Of a stretch of DNA of 64,000 nucleotides, positions 42,422 to 55,310 are shown piece by piece; within the stretch, counting starts at the first letter, position 1, and each line of letters starts with the position of its first letter. The stretch comes from Metopolophium dirhodum (lineage: Eukaryota > Arthropoda > Insecta > Hemiptera > Aphididae), in contig NC_083560.1 in the NCBI RefSeq assembly GCF_019925205.1, positions 21,719,145 through 21,783,144 on the forward strand. The letters are read 5' to 3'. The notes under the pieces were generated by a model that had not been told where the DNA came from, did no database searches, and saw only the letters and a list, made by a program, of their open reading frames with translations. A program made the translations under genes and the position numbers.

Positions 42422-43636
42422 TCGTATAACCAAGTATCATAATTTATAATTATGCATATAGCATTAAACTGATGACATTTACATGCACATTTGTACATAA
42501 TATACCTACTCCAAACTTGGTCCTACATACAAAATTGTCGTAAATAACACGCGTTTCGTGTTTATATTACTAGCGAGATGTATTTTGTATTTCTTGACTA
42601 AAAAAATTACAAACAATTAAAAATTATTTTATCGGACATAATATAACTATCAATAGTCATTAAAACTACTTAAAACAAATGGTGATCGCACGCAAGTATT
42701 TTCAAATTTTAATAATAATTGTAATATTCTTACAAGGTAGGTACATTGTAAATATTTATATTAAAACTTTTTTAAATGATTTATATTGGTGCCTATATTA
42801 TAAATATAAAAAAAATATATTTAGTGTGTGTATTGTGTATGTTGTGAGAGAAGAAGTTGTACACCAGACCAAACCAAACCGTCACGTCTATCCGTGGGAC
42901 TATAAATATGGAATAAAAACTTTCACGTTATTTGTAATTTGTACGACGCTGTAACGCACAATACTCACAATTAAGTATCAGTTTTTATAATATAACATAG
43001 TATAACATAATACAAATTAACATAATTTATTAATTTGCAAATATATGGGTCGTTAATAACATATTATGTAGACAACACTTGCCTATTATTCTCTGATACA
43101 TTATGGTAATTTGTATATACTAAAGCATCTACTGGGGTAAGCCAAATTATTTCAAATTCATACATTTTTATGTATTACTTAAGTCTTGTGTCGATACAAT
43201 TATCTGTTTTTCAAATAAGAACCTTCGCTCTTTTACTGTAAATTATTTAGGGAAAAAATACTGTTGTCAATTCTATAGTATTATACTATTAGATACTCTG
43301 CATATAAATAAACCGTATTTTCAATAGAATATTTAAAGAAAATATGTAGATCGTTTAGTTAGAAGTTTATTTAGAGATAATATAATAGAAAATTTAAATA
43401 ATTTAAAACCATTTTATTCAAACATTCTGTCGTATACACCGATCACAAATAAACGAACAAATTAATTATAATAAGCTAAAACTTATATTAAAACTTCGAC
43501 GTCCAGTGGCGATCAAAGTGGCTTAATACAAAATTCACAAAATCAAAAATGTAGAAAATACTTAACACGTGTTCATGAATTATAAATTAATATGAATATA
43601 ATATATACAACAACCAACAAGGAGACCATGCATAAG
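42422..43636. other. Intergenic AT-rich DNA, no gene seen
   Basis: Between the virus-like cluster and the last kelch exon. A 91-codon plus frame at 42679-42954 starts with a hydrophobic stretch but has composition like the surrounding AT-rich DNA and no recognisable motif, so I do not call it. Confidence 0.5.
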
Positions 43637-43763
43637 CTAATATATTCTCAAATGTGATGGCATATCAAATATTACTGCCTCATAAACATTCACTAAACTT
43701 CTCGGCCATGGTTCCAAGATCCAGGTATTGGTTTTAGGGTCATAGATTTCTACAGAATCCAAA

Positions 43764-43998
43764 TGTCACGTATGCTTATTATATATTATTGCTATCTATG
43801 CACTTTAATGAGTACCTGGTCGTTATCAGTGTATTTTTGTCTTATTATTAATGTTAATTGTCGCTAGATCGGTGTCTCCCTCTTGCACTGCTGTTAGTCG
43901 GACGTGAGCACTGTGTCTAGCATAATATCGTGTAAAAATAAAAATAAAATTTACAGTCCACTAAAGAAAATGCGTTAAATTTATTAACCAGCGTAACA
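43764..43998 (+). repeat. 5' LTR of BEL/Pao element
   Basis: 235 bp; it matches 49801-50035 over its whole length by eye. Contains the promoter in canonical elements; no strong TATA box stands out. Confidence 0.95.
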
Positions 43999-44435
43999 TT
44001 TGGTCCTTCGGGCCGGATCGCAAGAGTGTCGTGTATTATCTCATGTCGATTTCAAACGGGTTATCGTGTCAGTGAAATTCAAAAAGAGGTTCGTGTTGAA
44101 AATTCACATCGCGGGATGAGCTAACGAATAAAAATCAAGGTAAGAGAGTCATTCCTATCGTATAAAAATTATCATAGTTCCCTTATTCCTTAAACTACAA
44201 AATAGACACGTATTCAAGGGTTAGGTAGCGTTAGCAATTCGTAGTTAGTAAAATTAATTATTTATAAATAATAAAAACTAACAGAGTCCGCCCATAGCAG
44301 ACAGGTACAAAGTACAACTCGTAGCAACAATCATATAGATTATATAATTATTGGATATTCCATTATTCAATAATTTTAAATAGGGTCGATACATTGAACG
44401 GTTGGCAATTATACCTATATACAAGAGCATTAAAT
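43999..44435 (+). other. Primer-binding site and leader of BEL/Pao element
   Basis: Positions 43999-44014 read TTTGGTCCTTCGGGCC, in the PBS position and close to the form common in insect BEL/Pao elements. The rest is an untranslated leader up to the ATG at 44436; an upstream TTG at 44394 is in frame, but the ATG gives the usual 'MAEN' start. Confidence 0.7.
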
Positions 44436-47400
44436 ATGGCTGAAAACATATCAGCACTGATAGCGCGAAGAGGCCAATTAAAGGCAGCGATAACTAGATT
44501 CTCAACTTATATACAATCAGAAGGACGAGAAGTCGTACAGATTGAGATTCGTAAAGCAAAAATAGAAGAGAACTGGTACGAATTTGAAAAGGTACAATCG
44601 GCAATAGAGGACAACGACGAAGAAATACGAAATACAAGTGAACATTATCCCTACCGAATAGAATTTGAAAACTTGTACTTTAAGGTCATGTCAGAAGCCG
44701 AGATATGTATAAGAGTGTCAAAAAGGGAAAATTCGAAGGTCGAAACAAAAAATTTGATCGATTGGGGTCAAAACAGCGAAGAAAAAACACAAAGAGGCAG
44801 TACGAAATCAATAGTTAGATTGGCTCCATTAAATATTCCAGTTTTTTCAGGAAAATATGACGAATGGATGTCATTTAAGGATATTTATATGTCTGTAATG
44901 CATACTAACGAGGACTTGACTGCCATAGAAAAGTTTTTCTATTTAAGGTCATCTCTGTCAAACGACGCAGCAAGTTGTATAAAATATTTGGAAACTACCG
45001 CAACAAATTATGATATAGCTTGGAAAAGTCTGATCAATAGATACGATAACAAAAAAATTTTGATACAGACGCACGTAAAAAATATTGTGGATTTGCCTCC
45101 AATAAACGAGAGCACCTCGACAAAATTACGTCAATTTTCCGACGATCTCGTCAGCAATATGAAAGCTCTAGAAACGCTTGGACAGAAGCCGAAAGAGTGG
45201 GGTCCACTGTTGTTGCATATACTGTGTTCAAAATTAAACAACGAGACGTTGAAAGAGTGGGAGATTAAATCGGTCAAGGACAAAATACCGTCCGTTACGG
45301 AATTAATCCAGTTCATAGAGGATCGATTCCAAATATCCGAATCCATTGAATCGTCGAAATATATAAATACAGAGTCTGCAAAAAAGGAAAAAGGTCTTTC
45401 AAAGTTTATTAAAAATAATAAATACAAAGCCGCAACAAGTTCAACGGCATTTACATCGACAGCTACGGCTATATGCTATGCGTGTAATCAGCCGCACACT
45501 ATTTATAAATGTCCCGTATTTACTTCTTTATCGGCACGTGATCGTATTGACAAAGTAGTCCAACTGGATCTGTGCAAAATTTGTTTACGCAAACACAGCG
45601 GTAGTAAATGTTTTGGTAAATATTGTTTTAAATGTAATAAACCACATAACACGATGTTACATTTAAACCAAAAACCTAATATCAACGAACAAGTAGTAAA
45701 CACAGATAAAGGTGAACAGATGGCTACGACGTCAACGACAGCACATGTCGCTAACGAGACAGATAACGTGTTGCTAGGTACCGCAGTAGTAGAAGTATTC
45801 GGCTTAAACGGCGAGAAGACTTACGCCCGGGCATTGCTCGATTCGGGGTCTACTAATCATTTCATTTGTGCGGAGTTGGTAAACAGTTTAAAATTAATTA
45901 AAAATAAGACTAATCATATTGTTTACGGCATTGGGAATTCAAAACAAAACGTGACGGCAACGGTATCGTTAAGAATCAAATCGCGTGTGAGTGATTATGA
46001 AATAAACACGCAATTATTAATTGTTCCAAAAATCACGGGAGAGTTACCTGCGCGGAGTGTGTCTAAAAGTAAGGTGAAACTCGAAAAGATTACACTTGCG
46101 GATCCGTCATATAACGTTCCGCAGAAAATTGACATATTAATTGGAGCACGTCATTTTTATGATATTGTGGGAGCTCAGCAGTATAAACCGGAGTCAAATG
46201 GCCCTGTATATCGCGAGTCTAAATTTGGATATATTATTTCTGGTTTAACATCAAATGACACAAACATAAAAAACACGATTTCCTGTTATGCATCAAACAG
46301 TCATGAAAACAAATATGAGTCTTTAGAAAATGTAATACAACAGTTTTGGCGCGTCGAGGATTATGGCCAAAGCAAACCGTACACGATGGAAGAACAAACT
46401 TGTGAACAACATTTCAAGCAGAACGTTAGTCGCAGCGAGAGCGGTCGATTTGTCGTACATCTACCGTTTCGCGGAAACGTCTCAAAATTAGGCAATTCCT
46501 ACGACATCGCAAAAGGGAGATTATTCGCAATAGAAAGGCGATTTAGAAAAAATCCCTCGCTGAAAAGGGATTACGTAAAATTTATGAACGAATATGAAAA
46601 ATTAAACCATATGACACAGAATATGGATAACGAAGAAATCGAATTGCCCGGTCGTATGTGCTATCTAGCTCACCATTGCGTCCAAAATGAAAACAGTCTC
46701 ACAACAAAATTACGCGTAGTATTTGATGCATCAACAAAAACAGAAAGTGGGTTTAGTTTAAACGACGTACTACAAAAGGGACCGTCAATACAAGAAGAAT
46801 TAATTCACATATTAGCCAGATTTCGCACGCACAATTTTGTGTTAACTGCCGATATAAAAAAAATGTACCGACAGATACAGGTCTGTGAGCAACATCGTGA
46901 TTATCAGCGTATATTGTGGAGAGAGAACGATAATGACCCTATAAAGATATATCGATTAAACACTGTCACCTATGGGACAGTACCTGCGTCTTATCTCGCG
47001 ACGGCTTGCTTACAAAGATTATCGGAAATCGGACAAGTTCAATATCCAACAGTAGCACCATTAATTGCACATGATTTTTATATGGACGATTTTATCAGCG
47101 GCGCAGCTACAAAGAAAGACGCAATCGAGATACGCAATGCACTTATCAAATTAATGTCTACAGCTAAATTAGAGCTAGGTAAATGGGCGTCTAACGATTC
47201 GGATATAATTCGAGATGGTTTCGACAACAATGATGGCTTAGTGGATTTTCAAGAGACAAGTAATGATTTAACTAGAATACTTGGTCTATATTGGGACTCT
47301 CACACCGATGAACTTAAATATAAGATTAATGAAACGTCGTTAGTAACGCCTCTTACTAAACGCAACATATTGTCCGATATTGCACGTATATACGACCCAC

Positions 47401-49685
47401 TCGGCTTAATTGGTCCGGTAATAGTATGTGCAAAATTAATCATGCAAGAGTTATGGAAAGAGGGTTTATCTTGGTCAGAACCGGTTTCGGAAAAGATAAG
47501 CAGTGAGTGGTATAAATACAAATCCGAATTATCGCATCTAAATGCAATTAAAATTCCGCGTCAAATTACGATAAACGATAAAATACACTCGATACAAATA
47601 CATGGTTTCGCGGACGCGAGTATTAAGGCATATGGATGTTGTTTGTATTTACGTTGTACGGACATGAATAACAAACATAAGATACAATTAATTTGCGCAA
47701 AGTCAAAGGTAGCACCACTAAAAATATTGTCGCTACCACGATTGGAATTGTGCGCCGCTCTATTGCTAGCAAAGGTAGCAAATAAGATCGTACCAAGGTT
47801 GAAATTGTCAATCAGTAAAGCATATTATTGGACTGATTCCAGCGTCACATGGTGCTGGATTACGTCAACGTCGAAAAAATGGAAAACCTTCGTAGCACAC
47901 CGAGTTGGTCAAATTCAAGAGATCACGTCTCCCTCAAACTGGTTTCACATTAGCGGTGTCGATAATCCAGCTGACGTGATTTCACGCGGTTGTTGTCCCA
48001 CCCAATTAGCGAGTTTATCAGTCTGGTGGAACGGGCCAAGTTGGTTGTCACGACACGAAAACGAGTGGCCTGATACAACGAACCGCTCATTAGATTGCAA
48101 CGAGGAGAGCGCAGAAACAAAAATAAATGAGATAAGCGCTCTATGCACTACGGCAAGGGATATAAATATCATAAATCGGTATTCGTCTTTCGGTAAATTG
48201 ATAAGAGTCGTAGCATATTGTTTACGATTTAAAGCTAATTGCTTACGTAAAACCGACAAACCAGGCGATCGGTGCCGACTGATTGGTAATTTAAGTGCTG
48301 ACGAAATAAAATTGGCAAAAACGGCATTAATTAAAGTTGTTCAAAGAAATGAGTTTGCTAATGAGATAAAATCTATGCTTAACGGAGAGGCAATATCAAG
48401 TAAGAGTAAGTTATTTCGTCTGTGACCGTTCTTAGATAAGAATAGTATAATACGCGTGGGTGGACGATTAAAACATGCAGCATCAATTTCGATATTCCAG
48501 CGTAACCCTATAGTGTTACCACCAAATAGTAATTTCACGAAATTATTGTTATGTAATGAGCACGTAACACTAATGCATGGAGGTCCACAAGCTATGTTAT
48601 CGTCGGTACGCATGAGCTACTGGCCAATTAACGGTCGCAATTTAGCACGAAACATAGTAAATAAATGCGTTATTTGTTTTAAACAAAAACCTATTATAAT
48701 GCAACCGATAATGGGTGATCTGCCTAAACATCGGGTATCTCCAGGCCGCGCGTTTCTAAGATGTGGAGTAGACTTCGCCGGGCCCTTCATGGTTAAAACT
48801 AGCACTCGAAGAAATGCCCCGAAAGTGAAGTCTTATGTAAGCGTTTTTATTTGTTTAGCTACGCGAGCTATACATCTCGAGCTCGTCAGTGACCTGAGCA
48901 CCGATGCTTTTATACGCGCATTAAATAGATTTTTTGACCGTCGGGGAAAAAGCATGGTAATATACTCAGATAATGCAACGAATTTCGTAGGGGCCAACCG
49001 GAAACTAAAGGAATGGTACCAATTATTTCATAGTGACGAAAATAAAAAAAGGACTATGGATACGTTATCAGATTTAGGCATTGATTGGAAATTCATACCT
49101 GCCCGTTCACCTCACTTCGGCGGTCTATGGGAAGCAGGTGTAAAATCCATGAAATCTTTATTATCCAAAGTCTTGGGTGATTCGTACTTTACTTACGAGG
49201 AGTTGCTAACTATTATAACCCGAGCAGAGGCGTGTCTAAATAGTCGTCCTTTAACACTTATGTCCTCCGATCCTAGTGATATGTCTCATTTAACTCCCGG
49301 GCATTTTCTCATCGGTGACTCTCTCTCCGCCATACCAGAAATTGATGACACAAACGTACCAACAAATTATCTATCTCGTTGGCGACGCGTGTCACAATAT
49401 TCGGATATTCTATGGAGACGGTGGAGCAAAGAGTATCTGTCCCAACTTCAGGAACGGGCAAAGTGGGCAAGCGAAAAGGGTGTCAAACTGAAGGAAGATT
49501 CCATTGTACTCATGCGCGATGAAAACCTTCCACCAATGAAATGGCGTTTAGGTCGGATTATCAATGTCATACCAGGGCAAGACGGTGTTATACGCGTGGC
49601 TGACGTTAAAACGGCGAATGGAACTTTTCGTAGAGCCGTCAGGCAATTATGTCCATTGCCATTTGTGGGTAATTGTAATTTGTAA
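44436..49685 (+). pseudogene. BEL/Pao Gag-Pol polyprotein with one premature TGA
   Basis: Order: a coiled N-terminal region, a DUF1759-type Gag domain (motif 'LNIPVFSGKYDEWMSFKDIY', about residues 135-155), Cys/His knuckles ('CYACNQPHTIYKC', 'CFKCNKPHNTMLH'), an aspartic protease ('LLDSGSTNHF', DSG at 45840-45848), reverse transcriptase with 'VLTADIKKMYRQI' and 'YMDDF' (47080-47094), RNase H ('GFADAS' near 47605, 'YWTDSS'), then a TGA at 48423-48425. The same frame resumes with 'IIRVGGRLKHA', an HHCC zinc finger ('HGGPQAML', 'CVIC'), the integrase triad (Asp near 48770, 'YSDNATNF' at 48962, Glu in 'GGLWEAG' near 49130) and a DUF5641-type tail. Without the stop the frame would be 1750 codons, full length. 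The stop separates RNase H from integrase. Confidence 0.93.
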
Positions 49686-49800
49686 AAAAAAAAAATATAT
49701 TTTGTTTATTTGGTTTGTATAATATGCTTATTAGATGTAATTAAATTTTGTTTATATAATTTGAATTATTATTTGAAATGTTATTTCAAGGCGGGCGGCT

Positions 49801-50035
49801 TGTCACGTATGCTTATTATATATTATTGCTATCTATGCACTTTAATGAGTACCTGGTCGTTATCAGTGTATTTTTGTCTTATTATTAATGTTAATTGTCG
49901 CTAGATCGGTGTCTCCCTCTTGCACTGCTGTTAGTCGGACGTGAGCACTGTGTCTAGCATAATATCGTGTAAAAATAAAAATAAAATTTACAGTCCACTA
50001 AAGAAAATGCGTTAAATTTATTAACCAGCGTAACA
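49801..50035 (+). repeat. 3' LTR of BEL/Pao element
   Basis: 235 bp, identical to the 5' LTR by eye and followed by kelch coding sequence on the opposite strand. Confidence 0.95.
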
Positions 50036-50470
50036 CCTAAAATTCATCAGATCCGCCAATAACATAGAACAAACCCTTAAATGTCACAACACCTATATTG
50101 AAAATTCAATTTAAATTCAATAAGTTCATTAGAAAGATTTTCTTAAAAAATTAATATTTATAGTTACTTGAATTGAATCTGGACAAGTGCATATCTTTGA
50201 TAGGAGACAAAACTTTAGTAATTGGTGAATAGGTCTCAACACTTTTAAGATACACTGAACTTCCGAGTTCCTGACAGGCACCACCAATAGCATACATTAC
50301 ACCGTCTAAGACTCCTATAACAGGGGCACGGCGTTTTGTAGACATTTGTGTGACTGGTGTCCACGTGTCAAGGCTGGGATTATAGCATTCAAACCAGGGT
50401 CCCCTCTCTCAGTAGACATATTAGATATTAATCGCCATTCTTGAATACTCCTGTCGAAAACCTCTGCACT

Positions 50471-51074
50471 ATTTGAATAATCAAAAAAGTATATGAACTT
50501 TTATTAAGCTGAGTTATGTTAGTATTTTTTTCCGTAATGACTCTAAGCTTGTTGATTCAAATTTAATATTTTTTGACTGTGAACTTCTAATTTATTATCT
50601 AAAGTGGACGTTACACAGATATTTATGGTAACATTTTAAAAATGTACTCTCAGTAAATAACGTTTAGCTAGGTTAGCTTAAAAATTAGAGGGAATTATTA
50701 TCTTTATAAAATTTAAAGGTATCTGATTAAATTTTAATTTTAAAGCGAGTTGAAATTATTAATTGTTTGCATATCTTATAATACTCATAACTTCTTTAAA
50801 ATAAAATATTACCAAAAGCCTATGAGATGTCCTAGATAATAATCTAACCTTTAGAAATAGCTTTAAAATTAAATACCTAATTTAATAAACTGCCAAAAAC
50901 TATTAAATAATGCAAAAATTTACATAATTATTTAGTTATATCCTCTTCCCAAATACCCATCCCCCTGTTATTAGTATTTGTGAATCATACGATTCAATTA
51001 TATTCCTCGCAATCCGCATAAGTTGATTTTTCAACAATAATTAAATACAACAATTACAAATTTAATAAGGCATA
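50471..51074. other. Intron or decayed exons of kelch pseudogene
   Basis: AT-rich. The segment that should encode the link between BACK and the first kelch repeats is not recognisable here. A 'tcaattatattcctcgcaat' stretch near 51000 has no clear coding content. Confidence 0.4.
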
Positions 51075-51402
51075 CTTTTTCTTCAAATAGACCGTTAATG
51101 TCATCACGAGAGATTAGATTTATCATTTCTTCAGAAGACAAAGATAGGAATTCACCAGCATCAACCAGTTTTCTGAAAATTATTATCATTATATCAATAC
51201 AATTTACTGACAGTGTCAAATTTAATCAAGCTTACAAAAAATTTGTTTATATGTATTCTTCAGAACTTGAAGACAATTCCATGCAGTTATAAAAGTCAGC
51301 AAATCCTTTAATACCAAAACAATTTGAAGGATTCAGATGTTTTTGTAAAAAGTCAACAGATACACATTTTACATGATTCAACTGTAAGAGATTAGCAGCT
51401 GG

Positions 51403-52199
51403 AAACAAAACTTAAACAAATAAACGATAATAATGAATTTAAATAATTTTGATTATAATATAAAATAACTAGGGTTTAAATCATTTAGTCTTGTTTATGT
51501 AATTACAATTGTTTTTAGTCGATTCAAAAAAGAAAATAACAGTTTAGTTGAAAATTCATGAACATTTTTCTTCAAATTGTAAATCAATGATTTCTAATAA
51601 AAAAACAGCCATGGTTTTGCTTCAGAAGCATTTTAAAAGCATAGTTTAAGAATTGAAAATTTAAAACAAGATTTCTCATAAGTACCTATTTTAGTGTGAA
51701 AACAAAAATTTAAAAAATAATTATTTATATTATATAAACAGTCTTTTTAATAGATATTTTAAGCTCAAATATAAACTAAATTAGATATATTTTAAACAGA
51801 GAATAACGATTTTAGTTATAAAAATTTCAAAATATAATTATGATTATTTAAACTGACTAAACGTCTTCGCTCTGAATAGTTATTCTTATACAATGAATAT
51901 ATATAAATTTATTTATTTTGGAATAAACACTAATTTGAAACAACTATTTGGGCAAATAATATAACATAAATTGAACTTAAGAATAGTATAACAATATACT
52001 ATCTTCAATAGTGAAATGATATACATTGAATTCAAATTTAACACAATCCATTACTGTGACCTACTAGACTCAAAATGCGTAAAGCAGAACAGTGCCCTCT
52101 TGCCCACCTTTTTATTTTTTGAATTTGTATTACCTATGGTAGGTATACCGAAAATACCATATAAAAATCTATATTGTGTTGCATTTCATCACCATAAGC
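51403..52199. other. Intron between BTB and BACK exons of kelch pseudogene
   Basis: AT-rich and without coding frames. A diverged end of the 'gctctgaat...cttatacaatga' repeat lies near 51865-51900, so at least part is repeat-derived. Confidence 0.45.
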
Positions 52200-52370
52200 A
52201 AATGTTTCAAAGAATTGTCTAAATCTACAACATCTCCATCCCTTTTAGCAAAATTGGTGAACATTGCACGGAAGTATGGACTAGCTGATACTAAAACAAC
52301 TTTATGTACATACACTATTACACCGTCTTCTGTTTCAAACTTAATAGCACATAACACTCCTTCTCTAAAA

Positions 52371-52782
52371 ACATAGAACGTGTTATTATTATTTATTTTT
52401 ATAGCAGTTAAAATTACTAAAATGTCATAGGTACCTGTGTAGACTTTGTAGGACTTGAATTAAACTGGGAGTATGACAGCTGTTTATATATAATTTAGAT
52501 TCACATCAGTTGGATTTCAGAACTTCCTTTTGGCCACTTATCCATGGTATAACATGTTTTACAGAATCCATCTCTTTTACTATGTTATATCAATTTGTAA
52601 TTACTATTATAACTGCAAATAATATCAAATTTGTCGTACTTCCCAAAATGTTATTCACTTGGTTTGCAACCTATTAATGATTAAAAATTAAATTAAAATT
52701 TAACAAATTACATTTTTGTACTGCATATTATCTCAATATCTGTACTATTTTACTTTTTGTTAATAAGAATTTTAATAAAGTT
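52371..52782. other. Upstream of BTB exon, no gene seen
   Basis: AT-rich DNA preceding the BTB exon on the minus strand. It may hold the promoter or 5' exon of the former kelch gene, but nothing specific is visible. Confidence 0.4.
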
Positions 52783-53254
52783 AATAAATAATTAACGCTG
52801 CAAAATTGAAATTTAATCTTGCATGTTTTGTATTTGGAAAATATATGGCCCGGTCAAAGTCGAAATAACTGGGGAGCGGAGACGAAGAAAGAACATAGAG
52901 CTGGCAATACTGTATGGTAGTGCAGACATATTGGAGGTCATTAGAAGCAGAAGACTACATTGGGCTGGCCACGTTTGGAGGAGCCAAAATCCACTTTTAC
53001 ATGCAGTGATTGAACAAAACCCTGTAGGGAAAAGGCCTCTGGGAAGACCAAGAATGCGTTGGAAAGATGTTGTAAAGAAGGACGTTGAGCAGTTGGGAGG
53101 TTGTTCCAATTGGAGAAATCTAGCATTGGATAGAGAAGGATGGAAGCTTGGTTGTGAGACGGGATGGTCTTAAAGGCCCAATAAACCCCCCAAAAAAAAT
53201 AAATAAATAATTAACGCTGCAAAACTGAAATTTAATCTTGCATGTTTTGTATTT
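52783..53254 (+). repeat. 53-bp direct repeats flanking LINE fragment
   Basis: 52783-52835 and 53202-53254 are the same 53 bases except one (T versus C in 'caaaaYtgaa'). They directly border the LINE fragment and read as an unusually long target-site duplication. Confidence 0.8.
52836..53201 (+). pseudogene. 5'-truncated non-LTR retrotransposon (LINE) insertion
   Basis: 366 bp holding the last about 110 codons of a non-LTR reverse-transcriptase polyprotein: 'RRLHWAGHVWRSQ', 'GKRPLGRPRMRWKDVVKKD' and a stop at 53171-53173. Downstream is a short tail, 'ccccccaaaaaaaataaat'. The 'GHVxR...GRPxxRWxDxVxxD' pattern is the common C-terminus of insect RTE/jockey-like ORF2 proteins; the clade is not resolved. 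No endonuclease or RT core is present, so the copy is dead on arrival. Confidence 0.82.
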
Positions 53255-54221
53255 TTTTCTTGCCTAATTTAATTTTTTTCTTGCATTTTTGCATGCATAT
53301 TTTACAATTCAAAATACATATAAATTTGGTTTTTATATATTATAATATGTTTTAAACATTTAAAACTGTTTTTAAGTTAATTTATCATTGGTCAATGTCT
53401 AGAAATAGTATAATACATTCATATTTAGTAATGATTAGATATTAATAATTAATATAATGAGGTATGCTTTGTATTTATACTATATCAGCAAAAAATAATA
53501 AAATTGATCAAATAATATTTAAATATTATTTATAAAAGTGCTCGTGCAGTACGCTATCTACCGCCACTTTGTTGGTGTAATAATGTATATAATATAATTG
53601 TTAACTACTGAAAAATATGACTTATTCTTATAAATGTTATATTTTTATTATATTTTATTATTATAGGAAAGTACTTGCGACTTGAGTCGTTACAACAAAC
53701 AATATTAACATATTTTATGTATTTAATGGTTATAAAAAACTATACCTAAATAGTAGATACCAACCTAATCGATATCGGTTTAACCTCCAGTCTTTTGGAA
53801 TGTAGTATACTATACAAGAGCACCTTATTAAAATATGATAAAATATTCAATTGACTACAATACGCACATTGTGTTATGTACGTAGGTACTTACTTATTTT
53901 GTTTTGTAGTTAACTTCAGTTAGTAGGTATTATACGTATCTGTAGATGCGGTAAATTATATTCCGTGGTCTATAGAAATATGGAATCTAGTGTACCATAG
54001 CACGAATACGCATTAAAGATACTTAAAGTTAGTTATACTTATTAGTTCATGTAAAATATATTAAATGGCAGGACGCGAGAAGCAACAATTTGTGCGTTGA
54101 GTAATGAGTAGGCCGCTAATTCACGTCTGACCGACCGGCGACCGTTGTTATCAATTATTTTTCTTATCAATTATCATAAACCGCGATCACGAACTATTTA
54201 TTATATAGAGGCAAATATGTA

Positions 54222-54339
54222 CTATAGATTAAAATACGAGAAGCTCTGTAGAAACCTCCTGGCGTCATAGTGTTCCAAAATGTATGTGATTACAGTGTCC
54301 CCTAGCAAATCTAAAATCTGCCCGTATTCTAATCTATAG
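54222..54339. mobile_element. 118-bp Tc1/mariner-like MITE
   Basis: Ends CTATAGATTAAAATACG and its near-perfect reverse complement, one mismatch in 17, flanked by TA on both sides (54220-54221 and 54340-54341). No coding capacity. Confidence 0.65.
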
Positions 54340-54639
54340 TATTTGTTAGAGGTATCGAGTTATATTTGTTCAAATTTTATTTTTCATAACACAGAGACAA
54401 CTTTCAATAGATAAAATATTAAAATAATAAATAGGTGGTACGTTTTTTTTTTTATTATAAAAAATATTTAATTACAATCTATACAATATGTGTACAATAA
54501 GTAATTTTGATTTAAGATATTATTTACATAGCCTAATTTCAATTTTGCTACGTCTACTAAAACATACTGTTTAACACTGAATACTAAATTTTGTCACCCA
54601 TTGCATACTGCATGTTTCCCTGACCTGACTAAAAAATCA

Positions 54640-55310
54640 CGATACTAGATACTTGGATTTGGATTATCGAGAAACTAGATATTCGATACTTACATTTTAA
54701 GTATTTAGACACTCGATACATTTAAATAAAAATAGGTCATAGGTTTTTTAAAAATTTTATTTATACACAATTAGGTAGGTATATTAGGTAATTAGTTAAT
54801 ATAGACCGCAAAATGTAATGACTTGATAATAATAACAATCCACAAGACAGTTAATTATTATTCACGTACATTTAGTTATTTAGATAGACATAAACTACAG
54901 AAGCAATAAGTAATAACTTAATTATTAAACTAGTTTTATATAATATATTACATCGATAAAAACCGCAAATACTGATTATTATAATACTGTAATCAACAAT
55001 TTTACTCATTACTATTATACTAATTAGTAATTACTTAGTATTTAATTATATTTATAAAATTATACTAATAATTTTAGAACAAGGTACCTATGTTATAAAT
55101 GTTTAATTATATAAATGTGCATTGTATAATAACAGTCACTAATCAGGGTTGAATTTGATTTATATTGTAAATTTTGGAAGTATCTTCGATACAAACATCT
55201 AAGATACGTATATCTTAGATACAGTTGTATCTTGTATCTTGTTTCTCGATACAATTATAATATGAAGTATCGAGTATCTTGTATCGCAATACACAGTGTC
55301 AGCCTAATAC
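54640..55310. repeat. GATAC/GTATC-rich terminal arrays, hAT-like remnant
   Basis: Clusters of 'gatac', 'gtatc' and 'cgatac' at 54640-54725 and 55185-55290 in both orientations enclose about 450 bp of AT-rich DNA. Arrays of such short subterminal motifs are typical of hAT-type element ends; exact termini could not be fixed. Confidence 0.4.

Larger units (their letters stand above)
43764..50035 (+). mobile_element. BEL/Pao LTR retrotransposon, nearly intact
   Basis: LTRs of 235 bp with TGTCACG...GTAACA ends, identical by eye, at 43764-43998 and 49801-50035. Flanks CCAAA (43759-43763) and CCTAA (50036-50040) differ at one base and fit a 5-bp target duplication. The primer site 'tttggtccttcgggcc' follows the 5' LTR directly, and a purine-rich 'aaggcgggcggc' precedes the 3' LTR. 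One long polyprotein frame with a single stop codon. Identical LTRs point to recent insertion, into a kelch exon. Confidence 0.95.
43637..52370 (-). pseudogene. BTB-BACK-kelch (KLHL-like) gene, fragmented and interrupted by BEL/Pao
   Basis: Exons read on the minus strand. BTB: about 52370-52200 ('KVVLVSASPYFRAMFTNF'). BACK: 51402-51236 ('NLLQLNHVKCVSVDFLQKH', ending 'MELSSSSEEYI' then a TAA before the donor) and 51173-51075 ('KLVDAGEFLSLSSEEMINL'), with AG/GT splice borders retained. Kelch: 50470-50160 ('VFDRSIQEWRLISNMST', a gap and frame change, then 'YNPSLDTWTPVTQ' and 'VMYAIGG'), 50107-50036 ('FKGLFYVIGGSDEF') and, past the retrotransposon, 43763-43637 ('DSVEIYDPKTNTW') with a natural stop. 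Such proteins are usually Cullin-3 substrate adaptors. The stop in BACK, the internal kelch deletion, missing segments between BACK and kelch, and the BEL insertion all indicate a dead gene. Confidence 0.82.

Noticed and set aside
42679..42954. 91-codon plus frame beside the virus-like cluster
   Set aside because: AT-driven composition, no domain, not coupled to the neighbouring genes.
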